Of a stretch of 64,000 bases of DNA, positions 45,382 to 54,401 are shown one piece after another. Position numbers and translations under genes: made by a program. Positions within the stretch are counted from its first letter, which is position 1; every line of letters begins with the position of its first letter. The notes beneath the pieces were generated by a model, which searched no databases, was not told the origin of the DNA, and saw nothing but the letters and a program-made list of their open reading frames with translations. The DNA is from Phycobacter azelaicus (GTDB lineage Bacteria > Pseudomonadota > Alphaproteobacteria > Rhodobacterales > Rhodobacteraceae): assembly GCF_014884385.1 (NCBI RefSeq), contig NZ_WKFH01000003.1, forward strand, positions 1,626,001-1,690,000, in the 5' to 3' direction.

Positions 45382-46743
45382 ATGGCGATGGATTGGAACA
45401 GGCTGTTGAACCCGGGGCGTCTGTGCAGGCCTGAGTTCGAGGAAAAGCCCGGACGCCCCGCCTATCTGCAGGACTATGACCGTATCCTGTTCTCCGAACC
45501 CTTCCGCCGTCTCGCCCAGAAAACGCAGGTGCACCCGCTGCATGACCACGACCATGTGCACCACCGGATGATCCACAGCATGGAAACCTCCAGCGTCGGG
45601 CGCTCGCTTGGTATTCAAGTGGGGCAACGGTTGGTGGAGCGCGGCAGCTTGGCCGAGGGGCAGCAGCATGTGATGGCGGGTGTCGTGCAGGCGGCCTGTC
45701 TTGTGCATGACATCGGCAACCCGCCGTTCGGCCATTCTGGTGAAGATAGTATCGGAGAATGGTTCAAGGCGCAGTTTGACAAAGGGAGCGGTCTTGCCGC
45801 CGGGATACCTGCTGCTTTGCGGGCTGAATTCGAAGCCTTTGAAGGCAATGCCCAGGGTTTTCGTATCGTGTCCCGCCTAGAGATGGGCCAGCGGGAGGGC
45901 GGAATGCGCCTGTCCTACGCAACGCTCGGGGCCTTTTCCAAATACCCCTGCACGGCCGAGGCAAAAGCGCTGTCGGACAGCGACTATGTGGGGCTAAAGA
46001 AGTTCGGCGTTTTCCAGTCTGAACGGGATCTTTTCGCCGAGGCTGCAACAGCGCTGGGCCTGCCGTCCGAAGGAAGCGGCGCGGCGCAGATCTGGCGGCG
46101 CCACCCGCTCGCCTTTCTGGTCGAGGCGGCGGATGACATCTGCTACCGCATTCTGGACATCGAGGATGCTGCCACGGTGGGCGATCTGGACAGCGATCTG
46201 GTTGCGGGGATCCTTGAGGATATTACCGGCAAAGCGAACCATCCGGGCGATGCGGCCCAGCCTTTGAAGGACAGGGTCGGCATGCTGCGGGCCATGGCGA
46301 TTGGCGCGGCCATCGACAGCGCAGTCGAGGCCTTCATGGCCCATTACGATGCCATCATGATGGGAGAGTTCAGCGACGGGCTGATGGAGGTCTCCTCCAA
46401 GGCGGAGGCCTTTGCCGGTCTGAAAGACATCTCAAACGCCCGGATCTTTACCGCGCGGCGCAAGACCGAGCTGGAGATTTCGGGTCGTCAGGTGCTGCAC
46501 GGGTTGCTCGATCACTTCAGCGGACTCTATGAGGATCTGAAGCTCTGTGATTGGGACGTCGAGGCGCTGAAGGCGCGCCATGGCTATTGGGCGAAACTGA
46601 TCCGCGCGGTGGATCTGGACCTGCGCGGGGTGAGCGACGAATATACCGCGCTGCACTCACTGGCTGATTTTGTATCCGGCATGACGGATCGCTATGCGGT
46701 GAAGGTGCGCGACATGGTCGAAGGACGCGTTCCGCAGGGCTGA
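45382..46743 (+). CDS. dgt: Deoxyguanosinetriphosphate triphosphohydrolase-like protein
   Basis: HD-domain dNTP triphosphohydrolase of 453 residues that lowers dNTP pools. FSEPFRRLAQKTQVHPL, the metal ligands in HHRMIHSMETSSVGRSLG, and AACLVHDIGNPPFGHSGE (HD at 109-110) are the family motifs; VEAADDICYRILDIEDA gives the last Asp. ATG 45382 with AGGAG eight bases upstream is chosen. A strong shared terminator separates it from convergent pckA. Confidence 0.92.
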   Translation: MAMDWNRLLNPGRLCRPEFEEKPGRPAYLQDYDRILFSEPFRRLAQKTQVHPLHDHDHVHHRMIHSMETSSVGRSLGIQVGQRLVERGSLAEGQQHVMAGVVQAACLVHDIGNPPFGHSGEDSIGEWFKAQFDKGSGLAAGIPAALRAEFEAFEGNAQGFRIVSRLEMGQREGGMRLSYATLGAFSKYPCTAEAKALSDSDYVGLKKFGVFQSERDLFAEAATALGLPSEGSGAAQIWRRHPLAFLVEAADDICYRILDIEDAATVGDLDSDLVAGILEDITGKANHPGDAAQPLKDRVGMLRAMAIGAAIDSAVEAFMAHYDAIMMGEFSDGLMEVSSKAEAFAGLKDISNARIFTARRKTELEISGRQVLHGLLDHFSGLYEDLKLCDWDVEALKARHGYWAKLIRAVDLDLRGVSDEYTALHSLADFVSGMTDRYAVKVRDMVEGRVPQG

Positions 46744-46774
46744 GCGATGCTGGGTCAGGGACGAGGGCAAATGA

Positions 46775-46803
46775 AAAACCCCGGCGCTGGACCGGGGTTT
46801 TTT
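46775..46803. terminator. Bidirectional terminator between dgt and pckA
   Basis: Ten-base-pair stem AAAACCCCGG (46775-46784) / CCGGGGTTTT (46792-46801), loop CGCTGGA, T-run on the plus strand and, through the A-run at 46774-46778, on the minus strand as well. It can end both convergent genes. Confidence 0.93.
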
Positions 46804-46826
46804 GATGTCTTGCAAAGGGAAGGGCC

Positions 46827-48437
46827 TCAGCTGATCGCTGCGGCTTTCACGTCTTCGTCGATATAGGGCAGGTACTGCTCGAAGTTGTCCGAGAACATCT
46901 TGACCAGCTTGGCAGCCTGCTTGTCATAGGCTTCCTGATCGTCCCAGGTGCGACGTGGATCGAGAAGGACTTCCGCGACGCCGGGTACAGCGACCGGAAC
47001 GTCAAAACCAAAGTTGCTGTCCTTGCGGAACTCAACCTCGGCCAGGGAGCCGTCCAGCGCTGCGGTCAAAAGGGCGCGGGTTGCCTTGATCGGCATGCGC
47101 GAGCCAATGCCGTAGGCACCACCGGTCCAGCCGGTGTTCACCAGCCAGCAGGTCGCGCCGTGCTGGGCGATCTTGTCGCGCAAGAGGTTGCCGTAAACCT
47201 CGGGGCGACGCGGCATGAATGGGGCGCCAAAGCAGGTGGAGAAGGTGGGCTCAGGCTCGGTCACGCCGCGCTCGGTGCCGGCCACCTTGGAGGTGAAGCC
47301 CGACAGGAAGTGATACATCGCCTGCGCCGGGGTCAGCCGCGCGATGGGCGGCAGAACGCCAAAGGCGTCACAGGTCAGCATGATGATGTTCTTCGGGTGA
47401 CCGCCGCGCGCCGTCTCGGAGGCGTTGGAGATGTAGTTCAGCGGATAAGCGCAACGCATGTTGGCTGTCAGGCTGTCGTCGTCGAAGTCCAGTTCAAAGG
47501 TCTCGGGGTCGAAGACCATGTTCTCGATCACGGTGCCGAATTTCTCGGTGGTGGCGTAGATTTCCGGCTCTGCCTCGGGGTTGAGGTTGATGGTCTTGGC
47601 ATAGCAGCCGCCTTCGAAGTTGAAGGTACCGTTGTCAGCCCAGCCGTGCTCGTCATCGCCGATCAGCACGCGGTCTGGGTCAGCCGACAGAGTGGTCTTG
47701 CCGGTGCCGGACAGGCCGAAGAAGACCGCTGCGTCCACCGGGTTGCCCTTGGCGTGGTTGGCCGAGCAGTGCATCGGCATAATGCCTTTTTCGGGCAAGA
47801 GGTAGTTCAGCAGGGTAAAGACGGATTTCTTGTTCTCGCCCGCATATTCGGTACCGCCGATCAGGATCAGCTTTTTGTCGAAGTTCAGCGCGATCACGGT
47901 CTCACTGCGGCAGTTGTGCTTGGCCGGGTCCGCCTGGAAGCTCGGGCAGTTGATGATGGTGAAATCGGCCAGGAACTCATCCAGATCCTCGCGCTCGGGA
48001 CGGCGCAACAGGTGACGGATGAAGAGGTTGTGCCAGGCCAGCTCGGTCACCATGCGCACGTTGATGGCATGAGCCGGGTCGGCGCCGCCAACCAGATCCT
48101 GCACGAAGTAGTCGCGGCCCTTCATATGCTCCAGCATGTCTGCATAAAGCGCATCAAACCCTTCCGGGCTCATCTCGGCATTGTTTTCCCACCAGATCGT
48201 ATCGGCAACACTGTCGGTCTTGACCACGTGCTTGTCCTTGGGGGAGCGGCCGGTGAACTTGCCGGTGGTGACGAGGAAAGCGCCGCCATTGCCAAGGGTA
48301 CCTTCCTCACGTTTCAGGGCCGCCTCGATCAGCGCGGGCTCCATCAGGTTGTAATAGACATTGCCCAGACCCTCGATGCCTTGATCCTCGAGGCGGAAAT
48401 TCGGGTTTACCCGTCCTGATGCCATGGCTGATGTCAT
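46827..48437 (-). CDS. pckA: Phosphoenolpyruvate carboxykinase (ATP)
   Basis: Gluconeogenic enzyme of 536 residues converting oxaloacetate and ATP to PEP. The N-terminal RSPKDKHVV, the PEPCK-specific SCSANHAK-like block (HCSANHAKG), the kinase loop [18 protein letters not shown] (~residue 240) and the metal-binding IGDDEHGW are all intact, as is [18 protein letters not shown] 48437 is chosen because AGGAG lies nine bases upstream; the frame extends further without homology. Divergent from chvI, with which it shares a 343-bp regulatory region. Confidence 0.97.
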   Translation of the reverse strand: MTSAMASGRVNPNFRLEDQGIEGLGNVYYNLMEPALIEAALKREEGTLGNGGAFLVTTGKFTGRSPKDKHVVKTDSVADTIWWENNAEMSPEGFDALYADMLEHMKGRDYFVQDLVGGADPAHAINVRMVTELAWHNLFIRHLLRRPEREDLDEFLADFTIINCPSFQADPAKHNCRSETVIALNFDKKLILIGGTEYAGENKKSVFTLLNYLLPEKGIMPMHCSANHAKGNPVDAAVFFGLSGTGKTTLSADPDRVLIGDDEHGWADNGTFNFEGGCYAKTINLNPEAEPEIYATTEKFGTVIENMVFDPETFELDFDDDSLTANMRCAYPLNYISNASETARGGHPKNIIMLTCDAFGVLPPIARLTPAQAMYHFLSGFTSKVAGTERGVTEPEPTFSTCFGAPFMPRRPEVYGNLLRDKIAQHGATCWLVNTGWTGGAYGIGSRMPIKATRALLTAALDGSLAEVEFRKDSNFGFDVPVAVPGVAEVLLDPRRTWDDQEAYDKQAAKLVKMFSDNFEQYLPYIDEDVKAAAIS

Positions 48438-48780
48438 GTGTTCTTTCTCCTGTGGCGACCAATCGAGCCGCATACATTTAAAGCCGCGCCCACGCGCAAT
48501 TTCGCCGGTAGCGACACCGGTCAGCGGGGTCTTAACATGACGTTTTAGGCGGTGAACAGGACGCTTTGGCGCAGTTAGCGCCATCACGGCGATGTTTAGC
48601 GCAACCATTTCCGCGAAGCGGGAAAGCAGGGCATATCTTTAGTCCGCGCTAAGACATTTTTGCCCAAATTGGGCCGCATGCGAGCCATGATTCTTCAATG
48701 GGGATTGATTCGATGCCGCGAAACGGCGATTAAGGAATATAAAAAGCGACAAGCTGAGCAGTGATTAAGGGGCGCTTTCA
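48438..48780. other. 343-bp divergent regulatory region pckA / chvI
   Basis: No gene is supported here. It contains three TTAGCGC or GCGCTAA elements: direct copies at 48575-48581 and 48596-48602 (21 bp apart, two helical turns) and an inverted copy at 48646-48652. The best extended site is at 48573-48586. A near-perfect palindrome GCCCAA-A-TTGGGC lies at 48662-48674. These look like operators for carbon-responsive control of pckA, possibly a LacI-type regulator; that is inference. Confidence 0.45.
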
Positions 48781-49488
48781 ATGTCAAAGATTGCTTTGGT
48801 GGACGACGACAGAAATATCCTCACCTCGGTGGCCATGACGCTCGAGGCGGAGGGTTTCGAGGTCGAGACCTACAATGATGGCCAGGCGGCCCTGGATGCT
48901 TTCAACAAGAAGCTTCCGGATATGGCCGTGTTGGACATCAAGAGGCCGCGCATGGACGGGATGGACCTGCTGCAGCGTCTGCGCCAGAAAACCCAGATGC
49001 CGGTGATTTTCCTTACCTCCAAGGACGACGAGATCGACGAAGTTCTCGGTCTGCGGATGGGGGCGGATGACTACGTCAAGAAACCCTTCTCCCAGCGACT
49101 GTTGGTGGAACGCATCCGCGCCCTATTGCGGCGCCAGGAAGCCATCAGCGGAGATGCCGTCGAAGGTGGCCCTGTGGCAGAAACCAAGGTGATGGAGCGC
49201 GGGAACCTGCGGATGGATCCTCTGCGGCATGCCGTCAGCTGGAAAGGTAAGGACGTGTCGCTGACCGTGACCGAGTTCCTGCTGCTGCAGGCACTGGCGC
49301 AGCGCCCGGGTTTCGTCAAAAGCCGCGACCAGCTGATGGACGTTGCCTATGACGATCAGGTCTACGTCGACGACAGGACCATCGACAGCCACATCAAACG
49401 CCTGCGAAAGAAGATGCGCAGCGCGGATCCTGATTTTGCGGCAATCGAGACCCTTTATGGCATCGGTTACCGGTATAACGAAGAGTAA
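48781..49488 (+). CDS. chvI: Response regulator ChvI (OmpR family)
   Basis: Transcriptional regulator of 235 residues. The receiver domain has DDD at 8-10, phospho-Asp52 in [16 protein letters not shown], Thr and Lys ([14 protein letters not shown]); the OmpR winged helix (~135-233) has [10 protein letters not shown] and [15 protein letters not shown]. Paired with the ChvG kinase 33 bp downstream, it forms the alphaproteobacterial envelope/acid-responsive system (ChvGI, ExoS-ChvI, BvrRS). A TTAAGGGG ribosome site precedes the ATG. Confidence 0.95.
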   Translation: MSKIALVDDDRNILTSVAMTLEAEGFEVETYNDGQAALDAFNKKLPDMAVLDIKRPRMDGMDLLQRLRQKTQMPVIFLTSKDDEIDEVLGLRMGADDYVKKPFSQRLLVERIRALLRRQEAISGDAVEGGPVAETKVMERGNLRMDPLRHAVSWKGKDVSLTVTEFLLLQALAQRPGFVKSRDQLMDVAYDDQVYVDDRTIDSHIKRLRKKMRSADPDFAAIETLYGIGYRYNEE

Positions 49489-49521
49489 GAGCCGATAACG
49501 GCGTTGGAAGGGCAGGCGCCT

Positions 49522-51237
49522 ATGCGCGACACCGGCAAAGCGGAACATGCATCTGATCAGGACGTCGTCCTCGGGGAAGACTGGGTCTCGCCGGAACAGT
49601 CCGTGACTGAAGAACTGCAAGTGCGCCGGGCCAGACGCAGCTTTTTTTCGCTCAAGGGATCTCCGCTCACCCGCAAGATCATCACGTTCAACCTTATTGC
49701 CCTGATCATTCTGGTTGCCGGGATTCTGTACCTGAATTCCTCGCGTCAGAGTCTCGTGCGGCAAAAGGCCGGGGCTTTGGTTGCCGAGGCGTCCCTGATA
49801 TCGGACGTTTTCGAGGCCGAGCTGCCTGCTGCCGGCGCCGTGAGTTTTGCGACACAGGACGGTATCGACGCCGAGCAGACGCTGTCGGGGCTGACCTTGC
49901 GCGGCGGCGTGGAGGCAATGGTCTTTGATGCCAACGGTACAATGATCGCTAGCGTCACCGGTGTGGCGCGTTCTGATGCGCTGAATGCATTGAACGAAAA
50001 CGAATCCGGCAAGACCCTGATCAGCGATGGCCTGTCGGCGCTCTGGTCCGCTGTTGGTGGAGTTTTCAAATCAGACGATGCAGGGCAGGCCGAGGCCCCG
50101 TCGCTTGAGGAACAACTTGGCGCTTTGGCCAAGCGCACTCTCAGTGCCGGAGCGACGATCGATACGGCGGTAGACACGCGCGGAGGGACGGTGTTCTCTG
50201 CGGCGGCCCCCATCATTCACAATGGCCAGGCGATTGGCGTCGTTGCGCTGGCCTCTCCCATCGGGGAGATCGACGCCTTGGTGCGCAGCGAACGGGAACG
50301 CGTGTTGCAGATGTTCGTCATCGCCCTTTTGGTCTCTATCGGGCTCAGCCTCGTTCTGGCCTCAACAATAGCAAACCCGCTGGCCGACCTTGCTGAAGCC
50401 GCCGAAAGCGGTCGTGACCGTGGAGGGCGTAAGCCCCAGCCGAGTCGCATTCGTATTCCTGACCTCTCAGCCCGTCCCGACGAGATCGGCCGCCTGAGCC
50501 TTGCACTGCGCGGCATGGTAAAAGCTCTCTACAGTCGCATCGATAGTAACGAACAATTTGCAGCTGATGTGGCACACGAGATCAAGAACCCTCTCGCCAG
50601 CCTTCAGTCGGCGGTTGGGACGTTGCGCATGGTAAAGCGCGAAGATCAGCGGGAGAAGCTTATGGAAGTGATTGAACACGACGTGCGCCGTCTTGACCGT
50701 CTGGTGAGCGATATCTCCAATGCTTCGAGGCTGGATGCAGAGCTGGTCAAGGAAGAGGAAGAGGAATTCGACCTGCTGAACATGCTGGCGAACCTCAACC
50801 AGTTCCTCAGCGAAGATGCGCGTGGACAGGGGATCGACTACATCACTGATTTGCCGGCGCAGCCGATTATGATTCATGGCCTTGAGGCACGCCTTGCTCA
50901 GGTGTTCGTCAATCTGATCACCAATGCGATTTCTTTCTGTGAAGAAGGGGATGCCATTCGCGTCTGGGCGCGACGCCGGGCCAACCGCGTTCTTGTGGTC
51001 GTAGAAGACACCGGCCCGGGGATACCGGAGCAGGCGCTTTCCAAAATCTTCAAGCGTTTTTATTCCCAGCGCCCGGAAGAGCATTTCGGGAACAACTCCG
51101 GCCTTGGGCTCGCGATATCGAAACAGATCGTCGAAGCACATGGCGGCGTGATCTGGGCTGAGAATATTCGCCCGACGGAAGTGGATATCACGTCTGAGCC
51201 CCTCGGCGCGCGTTTCGTGGTTGGCCTGCCGGTCTGA
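49522..51237 (+). CDS. chvG: Sensor histidine kinase ChvG
   Basis: Inner-membrane kinase of 571 residues. It has two membrane helices (~52-72 and ~263-285) around a periplasmic sensor domain of about 190 residues, then HAMP, DHp with phospho-acceptor His352 in VAHEIKNPLASLQS, and the HATPase domain (NLITNAISFCEEG, VEDTGPGIP, NSGLGLAISKQI). ATG 49522 is preferred to TTG 49504. The gene sits directly upstream of hprK-rapZ-EIIA-HPr, the standard alphaproteobacterial order. Confidence 0.95.
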   Translation: MRDTGKAEHASDQDVVLGEDWVSPEQSVTEELQVRRARRSFFSLKGSPLTRKIITFNLIALIILVAGILYLNSSRQSLVRQKAGALVAEASLISDVFEAELPAAGAVSFATQDGIDAEQTLSGLTLRGGVEAMVFDANGTMIASVTGVARSDALNALNENESGKTLISDGLSALWSAVGGVFKSDDAGQAEAPSLEEQLGALAKRTLSAGATIDTAVDTRGGTVFSAAAPIIHNGQAIGVVALASPIGEIDALVRSERERVLQMFVIALLVSIGLSLVLASTIANPLADLAEAAESGRDRGGRKPQPSRIRIPDLSARPDEIGRLSLALRGMVKALYSRIDSNEQFAADVAHEIKNPLASLQSAVGTLRMVKREDQREKLMEVIEHDVRRLDRLVSDISNASRLDAELVKEEEEEFDLLNMLANLNQFLSEDARGQGIDYITDLPAQPIMIHGLEARLAQVFVNLITNAISFCEEGDAIRVWARRRANRVLVVVEDTGPGIPEQALSKIFKRFYSQRPEEHFGNNSGLGLAISKQIVEAHGGVIWAENIRPTEVDITSEPLGARFVVGLPV

Positions 51238-51250
51238 TCCCCGTATTCCG

Positions 51251-51688
51251 ATGACACAGAACAGCGATCTTTGCCTCCATTCCACCTGCGTGGCATTGGA
51301 CGGTCGGGCGCTTGTGATCAGGGGAGCGGCAGGCAGCGGAAAATCCGGCCTGGCCTTGCAGCTGATGGCCTATGGCGCCGAGTTGGTCGCTGATGACAGA
51401 GTATTGCTGCGGCCGCTTGACGGGCGTCTCATGGCGCGGGCGCCACAGGCAATTTCGGGGATGATCGAAGCGCGCGGTGTCGGGATTTTGAACGCCCGAT
51501 GCGCCAGGGAAAGCCCTGTTCACGCGATTTTGGATCTGGACAGGGTTGAACTCGAGCGACTTCCGGCACAGGTATTCGAAACGATACTGGGGATCAGCGT
51601 GCCGGTGCTGGGGCGCGCGCAGGCCGCACATTTCGCCCCGGCCTTGATCCAATACCTGAAATGCGGAGCGATTGACCCGGATGCCTGA
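51251..51688 (+). CDS. hprK: HPr kinase/phosphorylase, short alphaproteobacterial form
   Basis: Protein of 145 residues equal to the C-terminal kinase domain only; the N-terminal domain of Firmicutes HprK (about 130 residues) is absent, as is normal in alphaproteobacteria. Walker A GAAGSGKS is at 25-32, VADDRVLL is the second Asp motif, and MIEARGVGILN is the HprK signature. It phosphorylates HPr on a serine; the HPr encoded 1.3 kb downstream keeps Ser46. Overlaps rapZ by 8 bp. Confidence 0.92.
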   Translation: MTQNSDLCLHSTCVALDGRALVIRGAAGSGKSGLALQLMAYGAELVADDRVLLRPLDGRLMARAPQAISGMIEARGVGILNARCARESPVHAILDLDRVELERLPAQVFETILGISVPVLGRAQAAHFAPALIQYLKCGAIDPDA

Positions 51689-52547
51689 CGCCACTCCTGA
51701 AACGCCCCCAGTTGTTCTGGTGACAGGCCCGTCAGGAGCGGGGCGGACCAGCGCGATCAACGTGCTTGAAGATCTCGGGTTCGAGGCCATAGACAACCTG
51801 CCTCTGCGGCTCTTGCCCAAACTGATCGAAGCGGCCGGGATTACTGAGCCAATGGCCCTGGGGCTGGACAGCCGCAACCGGGATTTTTCCCCGGCAGCGC
51901 TTTTGGATATGATCGATGTGCTGGCGGACCGCCGGGACGCCAAACTCTCGGTTCTTTATCTTGATGCCAGCCCTGATGTCCTGCTGCGCCGTTATTCAGA
52001 GACTCGGCGCAGGCATCCCCTTGCACCAGCAGAGACACCGGAAGTTGGCGTTGCGCGTGAATTGGACTTGATGACCCAGATCCGAGAGCGGGCAGATATC
52101 CTGCTCGACACCTCGGAAATGAATGTGCACCAGCTCAAGGCCGAGATTGAGCATTGGTTTGCACCGCAAGGGCGAGCTCTGGCTCTGTCGGTGCAAAGCT
52201 TTTCCTACAAACGTGGTGTGCCGCGGAGCGTCGACCTTGTGTTCGATTGCCGGTTTCTGGCCAATCCCTATTGGCAAGAGGAGTTGCGCACACTGAACGG
52301 GCGTGACGGTGCTGTACAGGCCTACGTGAAGTCCGACCCCTTATTTGATGGCTTCGTCTCACGCGTGATCGACATGGTCAGCTTTCTTTTGCCTGCCGTG
52401 CGAAAGGAGGGAAAATCGCACCTATCCATCGCCTTTGGCTGTACCGGCGGGCAACACCGTTCGGTGACACTCGCAGAAACCCTCGCCAAGACCCTTGCAG
52501 AAGACGGACAGCAGGTGTCAATTAGGCATCGCGAGCTGCAAAGCTAG
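51681..52547 (+). CDS. rapZ: RNase adapter RapZ (YvcJ family ATPase)
   Basis: Nucleotide-binding protein of 288 residues. Walker A GPSGAGRTS (16-24), AIDNLPLRLLP, LGLDSRNRDF, SVLYLDASPDVLLRRYSETRRRHPL (in part) and the C-terminal SIAFGCTGGQHRSV are all family hallmarks. In E. coli RapZ guides decay of the GlmZ sRNA; no GlmZ-like RNA is seen here, and in alphaproteobacteria its role is less clear. ATG 51681 is chosen over TTG 51672. Operon with hprK and the PTS genes. Confidence 0.94.
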   Translation: MPDATPETPPVVLVTGPSGAGRTSAINVLEDLGFEAIDNLPLRLLPKLIEAAGITEPMALGLDSRNRDFSPAALLDMIDVLADRRDAKLSVLYLDASPDVLLRRYSETRRRHPLAPAETPEVGVARELDLMTQIRERADILLDTSEMNVHQLKAEIEHWFAPQGRALALSVQSFSYKRGVPRSVDLVFDCRFLANPYWQEELRTLNGRDGAVQAYVKSDPLFDGFVSRVIDMVSFLLPAVRKEGKSHLSIAFGCTGGQHRSVTLAETLAKTLAEDGQQVSIRHRELQS

Positions 52548-52569
52548 CTGCAAGAACGGAGAGGCCGGG

Positions 52570-52968
52570 TTGATCGGGATTGTGATTGTCGCGCATGGAG
52601 GGCTGGCCAGAGAATATCTGGCAGCGGTCGAACATGTGGTCGGCGCACAACCGAACCTTCGGGCGATAACCATTTCCCCGGACGACGATCGCGAAGACAA
52701 GCAGCGCGAGATCTGCATCGCTGCCGATGAGGTCGACACCGGCCAGGGGGTTGTGATTGTCACTGATCTCTTCGGCGGCTCGCCGTCCAATCTGAGCCTG
52801 CGCGCCTGCGCTCCGATAGATCGCCGGATCCTTTATGGCGCCAATCTGCCCATGCTGATCAAACTGGCAAAGTCGCGCCATTTGCCGGTTGCCGATGCGG
52901 TGCGCCTGGCGATGGAGGCGGGGCGCAAATACATCAATTCGCAGAACATAAATCCCGTGGGGGAGTAA
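52570..52968 (+). CDS. PTS EIIA component, mannose-family type
   Basis: Phosphocarrier of 132 residues resembling EIIA-Man. The phospho-histidine is His9 in IGIVIVAHGGLAREYLAAVEH, and VIVTDLFGGSPSNLSL is the second conserved block. There is no EIIB or EIIC gene nearby, so it is a regulatory and not a sugar-transporting component, as in other alphaproteobacterial PTS loci. The start is a TTG at 52570, supported by GGAGAGG five bases upstream and by the conserved N-terminus. Confidence 0.9.
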   Translation: MIGIVIVAHGGLAREYLAAVEHVVGAQPNLRAITISPDDDREDKQREICIAADEVDTGQGVVIVTDLFGGSPSNLSLRACAPIDRRILYGANLPMLIKLAKSRHLPVADAVRLAMEAGRKYINSQNINPVGE

Positions 52969-52977
52969 GCATATTTT

Positions 52978-53247
52978 ATGGCTCAAAAGACGCTGAAGAT
53001 CGTGAATGAGAAAGGCCTGCATGCCCGTGCTTCGGCCAAACTGGTTGAGGTCGTGGAAGGGTTTGACGCGACTGCCGAGGTATCAAAGGACGGCCTGTCG
53101 GCCTCTGGGGACAGCATCATGGGCCTTTTGATGTTGGCAGCATCCAAAGGAACGACTATTGACGTCGAAACCTCCGGGCCAGATGCGGACGCCCTGGCTG
53201 CGGCTGTAGAGGCCTTGGTGGCGGATAAGTTCGGTGAAGGGTTCTGA
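52978..53247 (+). CDS. ptsH: Phosphocarrier protein HPr
   Basis: Protein of 89 residues. His15 in KGLHARASAKLV is the EI-phosphorylated residue and Ser46 in SGDSIMGLLML is the site used by HprK, so both modes of control are possible. It completes the hprK-rapZ-EIIA-HPr set; enzyme I is not in this window. The following acyltransferase starts 34 bp after it or overlaps it, depending on start. Confidence 0.96.
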   Translation: MAQKTLKIVNEKGLHARASAKLVEVVEGFDATAEVSKDGLSASGDSIMGLLMLAASKGTTIDVETSGPDADALAAAVEALVADKFGEGF

Positions 53248-53281
53248 TCGCATAACGGTTGCGAAAGACGGGAAGGGCAAA

Positions 53282-54178
53282 GTGGCGGACACGGCGCATG
53301 ACCATGACGGCGGCCTCACGCCGGAAAGTGATACGCAAACGGGCGAGGTCTACGATCGGCGCACGTTGACCTATGCCAATTCATTTGATGATCGCTGGAC
53401 GTCGATCGCAATCCGGGCGATCGAGTGGTGCACTGGCAAGCTGACCATTCTGCGCATGGTCAAAAAGTTTGAGCGCCAGAACGCCCAGTATCGTGGTCAG
53501 AAATTCTGGCGCGGTGCACTCAATGTCATGGGCATCGACCTTTTGACGCCGGAAGAGCAGATCCGCAATATTCCAGCCGAGGGACCGGTGGTGATTGTCG
53601 CCAATCATCCTCATGGGATGGTGGACGGTATGATCTTTGCCGATCTCATTGGCCGGACCCGACTGGATTACCGGATTTTGACGCGTTCGGTTCTGACTGG
53701 ACTGGATGAGGCGGCAACCTCCTTCATGATTCCGGTTCCCTTTCCCCATGATCCCGAAGCGCAGCGCAAGATGGTCGAGATGAGGGCCAAGGCGATGGGG
53801 CATCTGAAGGAAGGCGGTGTTGTCGCTTTGTTCCCCTCAGGTGTGGTGATGTCATCGGACAGCTGGTTCGGCCCCGCCATCGAACGGGAGTGGAACGTTT
53901 TCACCGCTCAGCTGATCCGCCGTTCCGGGGCACGGGTGGTTCCAATTTTCTTTCCTGGATCAAATTCGCGTTGGTACCAGATTGCCTGCCGGATCTCTCC
54001 GATCCTGCGCCAGGGGCTGTTGCTGCATGAGATCGTGCGCTCCTGCAACAAGCCACAGGCACCCATCGTCGGGGAGCCCCTGACCGATGAGCAGATGGAG
54101 AGGCTTCACAGCGATCCGCGCGGTTTCATGGCCTGGCTGCGGGAACACACGCTGTCCCTTGGCGAGAAGAACTGCTGA
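53282..54178 (+). CDS. Lysophospholipid acyltransferase-family protein
   Basis: Membrane-associated acyltransferase-like protein of about 298 residues. The catalytic motif region is VIVANHPHGMVDGMIFADLI, followed by VALFPSGVVMSSDSW and a third block ARVVPIFFPGSNSRWYQIA, which order matches PlsC-type enzymes of the NHPxGxxDG subgroup. GTG 53282 with GGAAGGG four to five bases upstream is preferred over GTG 53234, which would overlap ptsH. Lipid substrate unknown. Its place after ptsH may be only positional. Confidence 0.8.
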   Translation: MADTAHDHDGGLTPESDTQTGEVYDRRTLTYANSFDDRWTSIAIRAIEWCTGKLTILRMVKKFERQNAQYRGQKFWRGALNVMGIDLLTPEEQIRNIPAEGPVVIVANHPHGMVDGMIFADLIGRTRLDYRILTRSVLTGLDEAATSFMIPVPFPHDPEAQRKMVEMRAKAMGHLKEGGVVALFPSGVVMSSDSWFGPAIEREWNVFTAQLIRRSGARVVPIFFPGSNSRWYQIACRISPILRQGLLLHEIVRSCNKPQAPIVGEPLTDEQMERLHSDPRGFMAWLREHTLSLGEKNC

Positions 54179-54401
54179 TCGCAATGATCTGGGGGCTGAT
54201 GAACCTTCAGAGTCACCAAAGCATCAGCTTCGAAGATCTCACCCCCTGATCCCGGCTTGGCGCAGTCCAGTTTACCCTGCAACATATATAGAGGTCTCCG
54301 CACCCTTCGGACGCAGACCCTCGGCGATTTGTCTTGTCGGCCGCGGAACCCCGCGCCTGCTCTGCTCGTACTCAGGCGGACGAGGTATCCGCAGCAGCGG
54401 C

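Noticed and set aside
47160..48419. Plus-strand open frame of 419 codons opposite pckA
   Set aside because: Antisense shadow of a well-conserved enzyme, with no ribosome site or recognisable motif.
48728..48770. Direct repeat GATTAAGG upstream of chvI as a possible operator
   Set aside because: The second copy coincides with the chvI ribosome site (TTAAGGGG), which explains its presence; two 8-mers alone are weak evidence.
54179..54401. Possible small gene or RNA in the gap before 3-hydroxybutyryl-CoA dehydrogenase
   Set aside because: Open frames here lack ribosome sites and run into the flanking genes; no hairpin or repeat stands out.
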